Shown here in pieces: positions 1 through 10,444 of a stretch of DNA of 64,000 bases. This DNA comes from Bacteroidales bacterium Phil12 (GTDB taxonomy: Bacteria > Bacteroidota > Bacteroidia > Bacteroidales > P3), in NCBI GenBank assembly GCA_002633275.1, contig NWBO01000152.1:12502-76501 (forward strand), written 5' to 3'. The first letter of the stretch is position 1; the number at the start of each line of letters is the position of its first letter. The notes below the pieces were generated by a model. That model had not been told where the DNA came from, searched no databases, and saw only the letters and a list, made by a program, of their open reading frames with translations. Both the position numbers and the translations under genes were made by a program.

Positions 1-9
1 GCACGTTTC

Positions 10-238
10 AGGCTGACTTGGAAAAGTATTGGGCTGAGTTGGAAATTTGTCAGGCTGACTTGGAAAAAAGTTAGGCTGTTTTGAACACCGATATCAGTGT
101 TCTTGATGTAAAACTTCAAAGCACAAGAAACAAACTTCAAAGCGTAAGCGACAAGTATCAAAGCAGAAAATTAAAATATCAAGACAAAGAATGAAAATAT
201 CAAAGCATAGAATTAAAATATCAGGGAAGAAGAATGAA
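10..238. repeat. 21-base-period tandem array, divergent sequence type
   Basis: Two blocks of imperfect 21-base units. Units beginning at 10, 31, 52 and 73 share the core GGCTGACTTGGAAA. Units beginning at 113, 134, 155, 176, 197 and 218 share TATCAAAGCA followed by A-rich sequence. The step between the blocks is 40 rather than 42 bases. Because 21 is a multiple of three, the reverse strand shows a meaningless seven-residue repeat. The core differs from the GTGTTAAACA core found elsewhere in this window, but the period is the same. No gene is supported here. Confidence 0.8.
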
Positions 239-276
239 AATAAAAGGAGGGTTTTCGTGCTTTGCAATGAAAAAGT

Positions 277-307
277 TTTGCCATAAAACAATTATTTTAT
301 AACTTTG
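277..307 (+). promoter_or_regulatory. Bacteroidota-type promoter of the thioredoxin-like lipoprotein gene
   Basis: TTTG at 277-280 and TAACTTTG at 300-307, 19 bases apart, match the Bacteroidota -33/-7 consensus. The leader to the start at 440 would be about 125 bases. Confidence 0.6.
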
Positions 308-439
308 CACTCCGTTAGACCTTTGAACGGCTTTATTTAATAAAAAAGTTACACCTTTATATATATAATAGAGGCGAGGGAAAAGGAAAACGAGACGAAA
401 AAAGATTTTGTAACGAATAACAAATAAAATATAACGATA

Positions 440-1036
440 ATGAAAAAAGTAGGTTTGATGTTGGCACTTGTTTTAAGCGTTGCTTCATTTACAAGTTGCT
501 TCTCACAGAATGAAAAAGCAAAATCCAATATCAATTGGATGGGTGTTCAAGATGCAATCAATCAGTCCCAAAAAGACGGCAAAGACGCAAAACTGTTCTT
601 TATAGACTGCTATACGTCGTGGTGTGGCTGGTGCAAAGTGTTGGACCAAAAAACTTTCTCCAACGATACTGTTGCCGCAATACTTAATTACTATTATTAT
701 CCTTGTAAGTTCGATGCCGAAGGCTCCGAGGACGTAACTATTGGCAAAAACACCTACAAAGGTAACGCAAAAGCAGGCAAACGCGGAGGAACTCACGAAT
801 TGATGAAAGTGATTTGGGAAGGACAGAACGGCGGCGGCTATCCTTCGATGTCGATAAGACGAGGCGATTTCACGAATTTGGAGTGCGTTATGGGATATGT
901 CGAGGCTCCGAAATTGGAAGTGATATTGGTTTATTACGCAGAAAAGTTCAACAAAGATATGTCTATCGAGAAATTTGCTTCGCAGTACAACGATGTGTTC
1001 AGAAGCGACGTTTTGAAAAAAGTTTTTAAGAAATAA
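440..1036 (+). CDS. Thioredoxin-like lipoprotein with CGWC active site
   Basis: A 198-residue protein. It begins with a lipoprotein signal (MKK, hydrophobic core, lipobox FTSC near residue 20), so it should be acylated and envelope-anchored. Residues 30-150 look like a thioredoxin fold of the DUF255/thioredoxin_7 kind, with the redox motif CGWCK near residue 62. The CxxC points to a periplasmic disulfide oxidoreductase; the substrate is unknown. The start is fixed by the signal peptide. The gene is followed 85 bases later by cyuA on the same strand with no clear promoter between, so the two may be cotranscribed. Confidence 0.85.
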   Translation: MKKVGLMLALVLSVASFTSCFSQNEKAKSNINWMGVQDAINQSQKDGKDAKLFFIDCYTSWCGWCKVLDQKTFSNDTVAAILNYYYYPCKFDAEGSEDVTIGKNTYKGNAKAGKRGGTHELMKVIWEGQNGGGYPSMSIRRGDFTNLECVMGYVEAPKLEVILVYYAEKFNKDMSIEKFASQYNDVFRSDVLKKVFKK

Positions 1037-1121
1037 TTCAAAAATATATCCCGATACGGCAACGGACAATAAGGTCAAGAAATTGAAAGTGGCGGATATC
1101 GGGTAAAAAAAGTTTTTATAT

Positions 1122-2387
1122 ATGGATAATAGTGAATGTATCAAATGTTTGATGCAAAAGAATATAGTCGTTGCGGTGGGTTGTACCGAACCTGTTGCAG
1201 TGGCTCTTTGCGTTGCAAAAGCAAAGGAAATCTTGAACAAAGAAGTTGAAGAGATAGAATTAAAGTTATCGAAAAACATTATCAAGAACGCAATGGGTGT
1301 CGGTATCCCTGCGACCGGTATGGTGGGCTTGCCGATAGCGATTGCCTTGGGGGTGGTTTGCGGAGATTCGTCCAAGGAATTGGAGGTTTTGGAAAACGCA
1401 AAAGATAATGTGGAAAAAGCAAAGGATTGGTTGAAGACACATTCGATAAATATGTCGGCAGCGCAGAAAGATGAAAAACTTTATATAGAATGTATAGCGA
1501 AAAACAAAAACTCTTTTGCCAAAACGATAATTGCTCAAACGCATACCAATTTTATTCATATAGAAAACAACGGAGAAGTTATCCTGCATAAAGATTTGCA
1601 ATCCGACGACAACTGCACGTCGGACGATATATTGGAAAAACTTAACGCCAAAATGATTTGGGACTACGCCACCAACGAACCGATAGAGAATTTGGAATGG
1701 ATAAACGACACGGTGGCGTTGAACGGTAAGTGTAGCGAAGAAAGTTTGAAAGGCAACTACGGATTACAAATCGGCAAAAACTTATTTGATTCGTGGGATA
1801 AAAGCATAAGAAGTGAGATTATAGGACGCAGTTGTGCGGCTTGCGATGCACGAATGGACGGCATAACGCTTCCCATCTATTCCAACAGCGGCAGCGGTAA
1901 TCAAGGAATAACTTGTACTTTGCCTGTGTATTATTTCGGCGTTAAAAAGAACTCTCCGAAAGAAGACATAACACGTGCTTTGACTTTGTCGCATCTTATG
2001 AGCATTTATATAAAGAGTAAAATCGGTCGTTTGTCGGCTTTATGCGGAGTTGTGAATGCATCAATGGGGGCTTCGAGCGGTATAACTTATTTGTCGGGCG
2101 GCACGTTCCAACAGATGTGTTATGCAATCAACAATATGATTAATACAATCACGGGAATGGTCTGCGACGGAGCAAAACCGTCTTGTTCGTTGAAGATGTC
2201 CGCATGTTTGAACAGTGCTTTTGACTCGGTTATGTTGGCGATGAAAGATATTGTGGTCGATTCGACCGACGGTATTGCCGAAAAGGATATTGACAGAAGT
2301 ATTGAGGACGTTGGTCGCATCGGCAAGTACGCTATGGATTCTATGGACGATATGGTTTTGGATATTATGACCCACAAAAAACACTAA
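1122..2387 (+). CDS. cyuA: L-cysteine desulfidase / serine dehydratase alpha family (CyuA, YhaM)
   Basis: 421 residues, close to the usual length of the UPF0597/CyuA family, which uses an iron-sulfur cluster to break L-cysteine into pyruvate, ammonia and hydrogen sulfide. Seen in the sequence: the N-terminal block VAVGCTEPVAVAL, the SCAACDARMDG block, the glycine-serine-rich stretch around ASMGASSGITYLSGG, and MVCDGAKPSCSLKMS, whose cysteines are expected cluster ligands. The family also contains serine dehydratase-like members, so the substrate is inferred. A hairpin terminator follows at 2471-2513. Confidence 0.85.
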   Translation: MDNSECIKCLMQKNIVVAVGCTEPVAVALCVAKAKEILNKEVEEIELKLSKNIIKNAMGVGIPATGMVGLPIAIALGVVCGDSSKELEVLENAKDNVEKAKDWLKTHSINMSAAQKDEKLYIECIAKNKNSFAKTIIAQTHTNFIHIENNGEVILHKDLQSDDNCTSDDILEKLNAKMIWDYATNEPIENLEWINDTVALNGKCSEESLKGNYGLQIGKNLFDSWDKSIRSEIIGRSCAACDARMDGITLPIYSNSGSGNQGITCTLPVYYFGVKKNSPKEDITRALTLSHLMSIYIKSKIGRLSALCGVVNASMGASSGITYLSGGTFQQMCYAINNMINTITGMVCDGAKPSCSLKMSACLNSAFDSVMLAMKDIVVDSTDGIAEKDIDRSIEDVGRIGKYAMDSMDDMVLDIMTHKKH

Positions 2388-2452
2388 CGAAATACAACAC
2401 AAAAACAAAGCGATTAAAGTTTCATAAAACAAATATCACTTAACACAAAAAT

Positions 2453-2642
2453 AGTGTTTAACACTGCGAAAATAATCTCACTGACTAATCTACTGAATAG
2501 TGAGATTATTTTTATTAATAGAGACAAGGGAATAATGAATGGAGATAAGCTAATTGCGAATAATGATAAACAAGCGATAAGTGGTTATAAGGAAATAGAT
2601 AATAACGAAAAACACTTACAAAACGGCAATAAAAAAAATAGA
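2453..2642. repeat. 21-base-period array downstream of cyuA
   Basis: Units begin at 2453, 2474 and 2495 (the first has the AGTGTTTAACACT core), then at 2517, 2538, 2559, 2580, 2601 and 2622, where the shared element is an A-rich GATAA. A forward open frame across it (2454-2768) spells an N-x-D-K heptad repeat and runs into the tmRNA on the opposite strand, so I do not call it a gene. Confidence 0.75.
2471..2513 (+). terminator. Terminator after cyuA, built from 21-base units
   Basis: Perfect 12-base inverted repeat, AATAATCTCACT at 2471-2482 and AGTGAGATTATT at 2499-2510, followed by T residues. Two neighbouring 21-base units are inverted copies of each other. Confidence 0.65.
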
Positions 2643-2663
2643 GACCTCATAATGAGGTCTCTA
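2630..2663 (-). terminator. Terminator of the tmRNA
   Basis: Inverted repeat of AGAGACCTCAT with its complement, spanning about 2638-2663, followed on the minus strand by an eight-base T run. It lies directly after the tmRNA 3' end. Confidence 0.85.
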
Positions 2664-2673
2664 TTTTTACCTG

Positions 2674-3074
2674 TGGAGTTGCAGAGATTCGAACTCTGGT
2701 CCAAACAAGAGAAACCGAAGTTTTCTACACGCTTATTCTATTGTTTGATTGTCGGCAAAAGGCAGTGAATAGACACGCTTTCCTTTTGCTTAGCCTCTAA
2801 AAACTTCATCAAACGTACGAGACACTTGTCTGACTAAACCTTTCTGATGATGCACCCCCTTGATTGAGAAAACCGAAGGTTAGGAATCTTCTCAGGAGCG
2901 TCTTGCTCAGCAACCTTGTGCCGATAAAGAGTAGTGTACTATACTTCGACTACGCAGCAAGAGCGTAATTATTTTCGCCAATTAATTTTTCGTAACCAAG
3001 TTTTAAGTTAATTGTTACCTGTAACTGCGTGCTTGCTTGAGCCTCTACCTTGCTGTCAAAACCAACCCAACCCC
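2674..3074 (-). ncRNA. ssrA: Transfer-messenger RNA (tmRNA)
   Basis: About 401 bases. The minus strand begins GGGGTTG and ends CAACTCCA; these ends pair as a seven-base acceptor stem with one G-U. The T arm GAGTTCGAATCTC is near the 3' end, and the 5' part has the tmRNA-like GGTTTTGACAGC. CCA is not encoded. The RNA rescues stalled ribosomes and tags the unfinished peptide with GENNYALAA. It has its own promoter and terminator. Confidence 0.95.
2950..2979 (-). other. tmRNA tag-peptide reading frame (GENNYALAA)
   Basis: Read on the minus strand, GGC GAA AAT AAT TAC GCT CTT GCT GCG TAG encodes GENNYALAA and a stop. The ALAA end is the usual proteolysis signal recognised by Clp proteases. GGC is taken as the resume codon by analogy with related tmRNAs. 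Confidence 0.85.
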
Positions 3075-3101
3075 AAAGTATTACTCTTACAATTCAGTTT
3101 G

Positions 3102-3131
3102 CAAAATTATAACAAAACTGCGGATTGACAA
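3102..3131 (-). promoter_or_regulatory. Promoter of the tmRNA
   Basis: On the minus strand, TTG at 3129-3131 and TAATTTTG at 3102-3109 with a 19-base spacer. The expected start of transcription is some 20 bases before the mature tmRNA 5' end. Confidence 0.75.
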
Positions 3132-3319
3132 AATATTTCGCTCTTTTTCTCACTATTTAGCACAAATTAATCACAACAAAACGTCAATTTTTACGTTTTT
3201 CAAGCCGATTTATCACCATTTTCTCTATTTTAATCTGTATAATCGCTAAAATTAATTCAACGATAAATCAACTACTTAACAAAAATAATACATTTTTTTC
3301 ATATTTTTTACTCGAAAAA

Positions 3320-3351
3320 TTTGGTCACAATTCAAAAAGATAGTAATTTTG
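3320..3351 (+). promoter_or_regulatory. Promoter of tRNA-Asp
   Basis: TTTG at 3320-3323 and TAATTTTG at 3344-3351, spacer 20 bases, followed by CAAAC. It sits about 50 bases upstream of the mature tRNA. Confidence 0.75.
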
Positions 3352-3400
3352 CAAACGCAACTGAGGGATACGAAAAAACGAATCTTGAAGTAAGCAAAAC

Positions 3401-3475
3401 GGTCTGGTAGTTCAGCTTGGTTAGAATACATGCCTGTCACGCATGGGGTCGCGAGTTCGAGTCTCGTCCAGACCG
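3401..3475 (+). tRNA. tRNA-Asp (anticodon GTC)
   Basis: The acceptor stem GGTCTGG pairs with CCAGACC at 3468-3474. The anticodon loop is CTGTCAC with anticodon GTC. The T arm GCGAGTTCGAGTCTCGT is complete, and the discriminator is G. CCA is not encoded. A terminator follows at once. Confidence 0.96.
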
Positions 3476-3481
3476 CCGAGA

Positions 3482-3511
3482 AAGAGATGCTAAAATTAGC
3501 ATCTTTTTTTT
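3482..3511 (+). terminator. Terminator of tRNA-Asp
   Basis: AGATGCTAA, two-base loop, TTAGCATCT, then eight T residues. Confidence 0.88.
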
Positions 3512-3624
3512 GTTGTTAGAACTTTACATACTATATCTTTAATAACAATCTTTATTAGTATCATTCCGACACAAATAAACAGCAAAACAAATTCAAAAAT
3601 CATTTTAACAATAAGTAAATTTTA

Positions 3625-3664
3625 ACAAAATAAATAAGCGAGAGATTTCGCAAAACCTCTCGCT
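3625..3664 (-). terminator. Terminator of gmk
   Basis: AGCGAGAG at 3637-3644 pairs with CTCTCGCT at 3657-3664. On the minus strand the hairpin is followed by TATTTATTTT. It lies about 28 bases beyond the gmk stop. Confidence 0.7.
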
Positions 3665-3691
3665 GTTTCACTTATTATCGTTTCGCTTATC

Positions 3692-4249
3692 CTATAATAT
3701 ATGTTCCTCAACCGCTTTTGAAAATTCCTTAACAGCAGCAGCCAAATCATCATTGACAATTATCTTATCAAAGAATTTTGCATAACTTATCTCCATTTCA
3801 GCCCTTTGAATACGCTTGTTTAACGTCTCTTCTGTTTCCGTTCCCCTATTAATCAAACGATGCTTTAACACTTCAACACTCGGCGGCATTATAAAAATAC
3901 TATACGCCTTATCCCCCAAAGTCTTTTTTATATTCACTCCACCTTTAACATCGACATCAAAAACAGGGTGTCTGTCCTCGCCGTTTATTCTATCTATCTC
4001 ACTTTTCAAAGTACCGTAAAAAAGATTATCATAGACCTGTTCGTACTCCAAAAAATCCGATGCCTCTATCCTCTTGTTAAACTCCGACGGAGAAAGGAAA
4101 TAATAATCTTTGCCATCGACTTCTCCCTGTCTTGGAGTTCGTGTTGTCGCCGAAACCGAAAAACCAAATCTGTCGGGATATAGTTCAAAAATCTTCTTTA
4201 ATATTGTAGTCTTGCCACTACCACTCGGTGCCGAAACAATCAAATTCAT
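3692..4249 (-). CDS. gmk: Guanylate kinase
   Basis: 185 residues, the normal length for guanylate kinase, which makes GDP from GMP and ATP in the cytoplasm. The ATP-binding P-loop SAPSGSGKTT is at residues 6-15. The GMP-binding block SVSATTRTPRQGE and the GKDYYF segment follow, then VDVKGG (near 98) and the lid arginines around INRGTETEE. All expected motifs are present. It is transcribed alone, with a 21-base-period array upstream and a hairpin terminator downstream. Confidence 0.96.
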   Translation of the reverse strand: MNLIVSAPSGSGKTTILKKIFELYPDRFGFSVSATTRTPRQGEVDGKDYYFLSPSEFNKRIEASDFLEYEQVYDNLFYGTLKSEIDRINGEDRHPVFDVDVKGGVNIKKTLGDKAYSIFIMPPSVEVLKHRLINRGTETEETLNKRIQRAEMEISYAKFFDKIIVNDDLAAAVKEFSKAVEEHIL

Positions 4250-4284
4250 AGTTCAATAATTTTTAATTGTTATTGTCAAATTAA

Positions 4285-4389
4285 TGTTTAACATCAGTAA
4301 AATAATATTAAACATTAATAGAATAGTGTTAAACATCAGTACAACGATATTTAATACCAATAAATCCTTTACACATCAAAATTTGACAA
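4285..4389. repeat. 21-base-period array, GTTTAACA core
   Basis: Units begin at 4285, 4306, 4327 and 4348, each built on TRTTWAACAT / TATTTAATA followed by A-rich sequence, decaying to about 4389. It fills the gap between gmk and the next gene. Confidence 0.85.
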
Positions 4390-4405
4390 TCAATAAAAAT
4401 GCTTT

Positions 4406-5293
4406 TTAGTTGAAACGTCTGTCAATTATACCTTCAAGTGTAGTGTATGCCAATGATGTCTTTGCCCAACGTTTTTGCTTTTGGAATGTTTCCACAATAT
4501 CCATAGATGCCTCGAATGTGGAGCAAGCATTCAAATCACATACAAATTTATTATAGTCTTTTATATTACCCGAAAACAAATCATTGATAAACATAAATTT
4601 CTCACTAACGCCAATAGCGGACATCAGGTCTTTGTTATTCGCTTGTTCAAAAGTATCTGCGATTGAACGATGTTGTTTATCCGTTTTTACCTCCGATTTC
4701 ACTTGCTCCGTAATGGTGCGTATCGAAGAAGTTTGAGAAGACGGCATGGAGGCTTGTTGCATCGCTGTTCTGTCCAAGGTTTTATCTTTCATCACTCTTT
4801 GATGCAAGAAATCCAATACTGACGATGTCGGCTTCTCTTCTTTCGTTTCCGTTTGCTCGGGTTCTTGTTCTCTTTCCTCTGCCGTATCTTCTTTTGGCGG
4901 TTGCGGTTCTTGTTTTTCTTCTATTGGCGGTTGCGGTTCAACCTTTGCAGATTCTACGACTTCCTCCTTTTTAGGTGCTTCGATACATCCTTCTTCATTC
5001 TCCTTAACATTGGTTTCCTCAATCGGAGAAACAATTGGCGAAGAAACTTTTTGCGTTTGCAATTCCAATGTAGAATCTTTCACCGATACCATATCGATAC
5101 CTTTTTCCAGCAACCGATTGTTTTGTTCCAATAACTGCCGGTTTATCATCAAGAGTTTCTCTACGTTTGTCTGCAAAAGATTTATTTTCTCGTTCAAATT
5201 ATTTACTTTTTCGTCTCTTGCATTATTTGTTTGCTGCAAATAATCAAACAAAGAGTTCAAAAATTCTTCTGTCTTATTTCTTAAATCGTTCAT
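4406..5293 (-). CDS. Coiled-coil protein with acidic linker, function unknown
   Basis: 295 residues. Residues 1-70 form a predicted coiled coil (DKVNNLNEKINLLQTNVEKLL). Residues 75-155 are rich in E, P and K (for example QPPIEEKQEPQPPKED) and probably disordered. The last 85 residues (from about SIADTFEQAN to the end) look like a folded helical domain with the segment FMFINDLFSGN. No signal peptide, so cytoplasmic. It starts four bases after the degenerate RluA-like gene ends, so the two are one operon. I do not recognise a named family; similar proteins occur in other Bacteroidales, but the function is unknown. Confidence 0.7.
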   Translation of the reverse strand: MNDLRNKTEEFLNSLFDYLQQTNNARDEKVNNLNEKINLLQTNVEKLLMINRQLLEQNNRLLEKGIDMVSVKDSTLELQTQKVSSPIVSPIEETNVKENEEGCIEAPKKEEVVESAKVEPQPPIEEKQEPQPPKEDTAEEREQEPEQTETKEEKPTSSVLDFLHQRVMKDKTLDRTAMQQASMPSSQTSSIRTITEQVKSEVKTDKQHRSIADTFEQANNKDLMSAIGVSEKFMFINDLFSGNIKDYNKFVCDLNACSTFEASMDIVETFQKQKRWAKTSLAYTTLEGIIDRRFN

Positions 5294-5297
5294 ATCG

Positions 5298-6191
5298 TTA
5301 TTTATTTTTCGTAGTTACAGGTATTGCAATCGAAGTAAAGTTTCTTGGTAAAGAGGTTTCTATTTTCAAATGCTTATTAGTACTTGGTCGCAAAAATTCA
5401 ATACCATAAATGCAATATCTTAATATTTTGTTACCTTGTTTTTGTCTTTGAAAAACGCTGTCGCCATACACCGGATTACCAATCTGTGAAAGCAAAAAGC
5501 GGTTAAGATATGGTTTATCGCCGATTTGAGTAATGTCTATTTGAAAATAATCATTGTCTCCCATAGATAAATCTTCCTTTGTCGTGTATTGCAAAAAGAC
5601 CGTTTGAGATTTATCGTTCTGTTCCTTCGCCAATGAATAAATACCATTGTTTTCCTCAATTGAAAACCTGATTTTATCATTCTTATGTTTCAATTGATTT
5701 TCCACAACAGCAGATATATGAAACTTAAAACTCTCTTTTTGTTTTTCCAACCAATTAAGTACCATTTTGTTTTTCGCCATAAGACACACGCCGCTTTCGT
5801 CCGTTTGCGGAGCAAAGACAACATACAACTCGTTTCTATGATACTTGTTTTTCAGATAGGATTTAGTCATACTCAAAAGTGTATCATCTTTCTTATCCTT
5901 GTATTCCGTAACGCTTTGACCCGAAAGTTTGCTCACAATGATAACCTCTCTGTCCTCGTACAAAATGGATATATCTCGTTTTTCCTTTGCAATATGCTTC
6001 CCGCCACTGTATCGTTGGTATTCTATCACGTCGCCCTTGTGCAGAATGTATTCAAAAGACTTCAAAGACGCTCCTTGCATAGAAAAACAATTATATAAAA
6101 TCATTTTCTTAGCCTTTGTTGCAGACACTTGCGGAAAATAATTCTGAACAAAATCCAATAGTTTCGTCTCTTGTTTTACCTCAATTTTCAT
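5298..6191 (-). CDS. RluA-like pseudouridine synthase homologue lacking the catalytic motif
   Basis: 297 residues. Residues 1-60 resemble an S4 RNA-binding domain. From about residue 75 the order of an RluA-type pseudouridine synthase can be followed: ILYEDREVIIVSK (normally LYED..LLVVNKP), then FAPQTDESGVCLMAKN where the family has HRLDxxTSGLLLxAKN, then GDKPYLNRFLLSQIGNPVYGD where the family has RxHQIRxHLxxxGxPIxGD. The catalytic Asp of HRLD is replaced by Gln, and the His-Arg pair is also gone. I infer an enzyme-dead, perhaps RNA-binding, protein. It has its own promoter and leads the operon with the coiled-coil gene. Confidence 0.72.
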   Translation of the reverse strand: MKIEVKQETKLLDFVQNYFPQVSATKAKKMILYNCFSMQGASLKSFEYILHKGDVIEYQRYSGGKHIAKEKRDISILYEDREVIIVSKLSGQSVTEYKDKKDDTLLSMTKSYLKNKYHRNELYVVFAPQTDESGVCLMAKNKMVLNWLEKQKESFKFHISAVVENQLKHKNDKIRFSIEENNGIYSLAKEQNDKSQTVFLQYTTKEDLSMGDNDYFQIDITQIGDKPYLNRFLLSQIGNPVYGDSVFQRQKQGNKILRYCIYGIEFLRPSTNKHLKIETSLPRNFTSIAIPVTTKNK

Positions 6192-6211
6192 TTTATTTTT
6201 GAATTATTCGG

Positions 6212-6219
6212 CAAAAGTA
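6212..6219 (-). promoter_or_regulatory. Promoter -7 element of the RluA-like operon
   Basis: TACTTTTG on the minus strand, about 20 bases before the start codon. It lies back to back with a plus-strand element at 6232-6239. Confidence 0.55.
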
Positions 6220-6231
6220 AGGAATTTTTAG

Positions 6232-6239
6232 TAATTTCG
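6232..6239 (+). promoter_or_regulatory. Promoter -7 element of the ABC ATPase gene
   Basis: TAATTTCG followed by CAC, one base off TAnnTTTG, 29 bases before the start codon. Divergent from the element at 6212-6219. Confidence 0.5.
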
Positions 6240-6268
6240 CACTTGATTTCAGGAAAACAAAGCATAAA

Positions 6269-6979
6269 ATGACAATAGAAATTAAAAACCTTACCAAGAT
6301 ATACAACACACAAAAAGCATTGGATAATGTTTCGCTTAGTGCTTCACAAGGAGAGATTGTCGGTTTGCTTGGTCCGAACGGCGCAGGTAAAAGTACTATG
6401 ATGAAAATCATTACTTGTTTTATCCCTCCTACAAGCGGCGAAGTAAAGGTATGTGGTTTCGATATATTTGACAATCCAATGGAAGTTCGCTCATCTATCG
6501 GCTATCTTCCCGAACAAAATCCTTTGTATTTGGATTTATATGTCAGAGAATCTTTGGAATTTATCGCAGGATTGCATCATCTTAAAGGTGAAGCAAAGAA
6601 GCAAAGAGTTGAACAGATGGTTGAACTTGTGGGCTTGACAAAAGAAGTCAATAAAAAGATAGGTGCTTTGTCAAAAGGTTATCGTCAAAGAGTAGGACTT
6701 GCACAAGCAATGATTCACGACCCTAAGGTTTTGATTTTAGACGAACCGACAACCGGACTTGACCCTAATCAATTGGTGGAAATACGCCAAATTATCCGTC
6801 AAATGGGTAAAGAAAAAACAGTCTTGCTTTCAACACATATTATGCAGGAAGTGGAAGCTGTTTGTTCCCGTGCAATAATCATAAACAACGGACAATTGGT
6901 TGCTGACGATTCCATACAACACCTTTCCGAAGGTGGTTCATTGGAAAAAACATTTAGAAAAATAACTATGGGCAATTAA
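6269..6979 (+). CDS. ABC transporter ATP-binding protein, GldA-like
   Basis: 236 residues. Walker A GPNGAGKST near residue 36, Q-loop region YLPEQNPL, signature LSKGYRQR, Walker B VLILDEPTTGLD and the switch His in STHIM are all intact, so it should bind and hydrolyse ATP. The segment YLPEQNPLYLDLYVRE resembles GldA, the ATPase of a Bacteroidota exporter linked to gliding, but this protein is shorter than usual GldA (about 300 residues). No permease gene is adjacent; the next gene, 10 bases on, is an SGNH hydrolase. The transported substrate cannot be told. Confidence 0.85.
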   Translation: MTIEIKNLTKIYNTQKALDNVSLSASQGEIVGLLGPNGAGKSTMMKIITCFIPPTSGEVKVCGFDIFDNPMEVRSSIGYLPEQNPLYLDLYVRESLEFIAGLHHLKGEAKKQRVEQMVELVGLTKEVNKKIGALSKGYRQRVGLAQAMIHDPKVLILDEPTTGLDPNQLVEIRQIIRQMGKEKTVLLSTHIMQEVEAVCSRAIIINNGQLVADDSIQHLSEGGSLEKTFRKITMGN

Positions 6980-6989
6980 GCAAAAATTT

Positions 6990-9288
<2,299 letters not shown>

Positions 9289-9331
9289 TTTGAGTTCTTT
9301 GAATTTTTAATTATAAAGAAATAAAAAAGAA

Positions 9332-9366
9332 AACGACGTATTATCGAAATAATACGTCGTTTTTTC
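9332..9366 (+). terminator. Terminator of gapA
   Basis: AACGACGTATTAT, loop CGAA, ATAATACGTCGTT, then a T run. A 13-base perfect stem. Confidence 0.9.
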
Positions 9367-9432
9367 TTTATATACATTATTTTCTTTTACCAATAATCAC
9401 AAAAATTTTCACATAACGGCTTATAATCTTAT

Positions 9433-9516
9433 AACATCAATGACTGCAAAATTAGTATCACTAATCATTAAAATAATATGAGTGATTAATAAAATAGTGT
9501 GAGTGATTAATTTTTT
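9433..9516. repeat. 21-base-period array, GAGTGATTAA variant
   Basis: Units begin at 9433, 9454, 9475 and 9496 (AGTATCACTAATCATTAAAAT and its degenerate inverse GTGAGTGATTAATAAAAT). The same period as the other arrays with a related core. The rest of the 9367-9694 gap holds a promoter and otherwise nothing I recognise. Confidence 0.75.
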
Positions 9517-9619
9517 CATTGCTTTATCTCGTTTATCAAAAGTCGCCAAGCAAAACATATAAACCAACAAAAAAGTATCTTTTTTTCATTTTTTTGAAAC
9601 GTTATCTGAAATAATGTCG

Positions 9620-9627
9620 TACTTTTG
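9620..9627 (+). promoter_or_regulatory. Promoter -7 element of the outer-membrane protein gene
   Basis: TACTTTTG followed by CAAC, about 67 bases before the start codon; a TTTG lies 23 bases upstream. Confidence 0.6.
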
Positions 9628-9694
9628 CAACTTCAAAATAAGAGAATGCCCGATCGCTTAAAAGGACAAAGGCAAAAATTAAAATTTTATAGAA

Positions 9695-10258
9695 ATGAAA
9701 AAAATTAAAGTATTCGTGTTAGCCGTTTTAGCAATGGCTTCAACAAGTGCAATTGCACAATCTTCACCTTGGTGGTTCGAAGGACAATTAGGAGTTAATT
9801 ACACATCTTTGGACGACGCTCTTGAAACAAAGAACACTAATTTCAACATCGGCTTCGGTGCAAATTATAAATTGAGCAATGCTTGGTCTGTTGGTGCTAA
9901 TCTAACTTACTCTTATTGGAGTGTTGATACAAAAGTTACAGACACTGACGGTAATATGTTCTATGTTAATCCACAAGTTGTTTATACAAAACCTATGTGG
10001 GGCAGAATGTCTTGGACACCAAGTGCAAAACTTATCTTAGGTTTCGGAGACGACACTCAGATAGGTGTAAGTGTTGATTTGTTGGCTTTTGAATACAAAA
10101 TTTCTGAAAGATGGGCATTAGGAATGGCTTGCGATCTTGGTCAAATATCATTTATCAACAGTGATAATAACGGTTCTAATGTAAATTTCCAACTTGGCAG
10201 AAATACATCTACATTGGGTGATTTGGGATTCAGATTTGGTTTCCACTTCTATCTATAA
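9695..10258 (+). CDS. Small outer-membrane beta-barrel protein
   Basis: 187 residues. A classical signal peptide (MKKIKVFVLAVLAMASTSAIAQ) is followed by alternating aromatic strands and a C-terminal strand ending FRFGFHFYL, the terminal aromatic pattern of outer-membrane barrels. Length fits an eight-stranded porin-family barrel. It has its own promoter and a strong terminator, so it is a single-gene unit. Function unknown beyond membrane location. Confidence 0.8.
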   Translation: MKKIKVFVLAVLAMASTSAIAQSSPWWFEGQLGVNYTSLDDALETKNTNFNIGFGANYKLSNAWSVGANLTYSYWSVDTKVTDTDGNMFYVNPQVVYTKPMWGRMSWTPSAKLILGFGDDTQIGVSVDLLAFEYKISERWALGMACDLGQISFINSDNNGSNVNFQLGRNTSTLGDLGFRFGFHFYL

Positions 10259-10312
10259 TAGATTGTTAAAACCGATTATTATAACAAAGATTGTTATAAT
10301 ACAAAACAAATC

Positions 10313-10345
10313 AAGGCAGCGTCCTTTTTGGACGCTGCCTTTTTT
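10313..10345 (+). terminator. Terminator of the outer-membrane protein gene
   Basis: AAGGCAGCGTCC, T-rich loop, GGACGCTGCCTT, then a T run. Confidence 0.92.
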
Positions 10346-10444
10346 ATATCATCATATTTTTGTCAATAATCGCTAAAATATTTCCACTAATCCATATAAG
10401 AAAAATTAAACCACAAAATTTATTGCATTCTAATAAAATTTTCG

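Noticed and set aside
94..291. Reverse-strand open frame with a seven-residue repeat
   Set aside because: It is the translation of a 21-base array, has no ribosome site or homology signs, and is almost all hydrophobic repeat.
2454..2768. Forward open frame of 104 codons
   Set aside because: It consists of a 21-base array followed by antisense tmRNA sequence.
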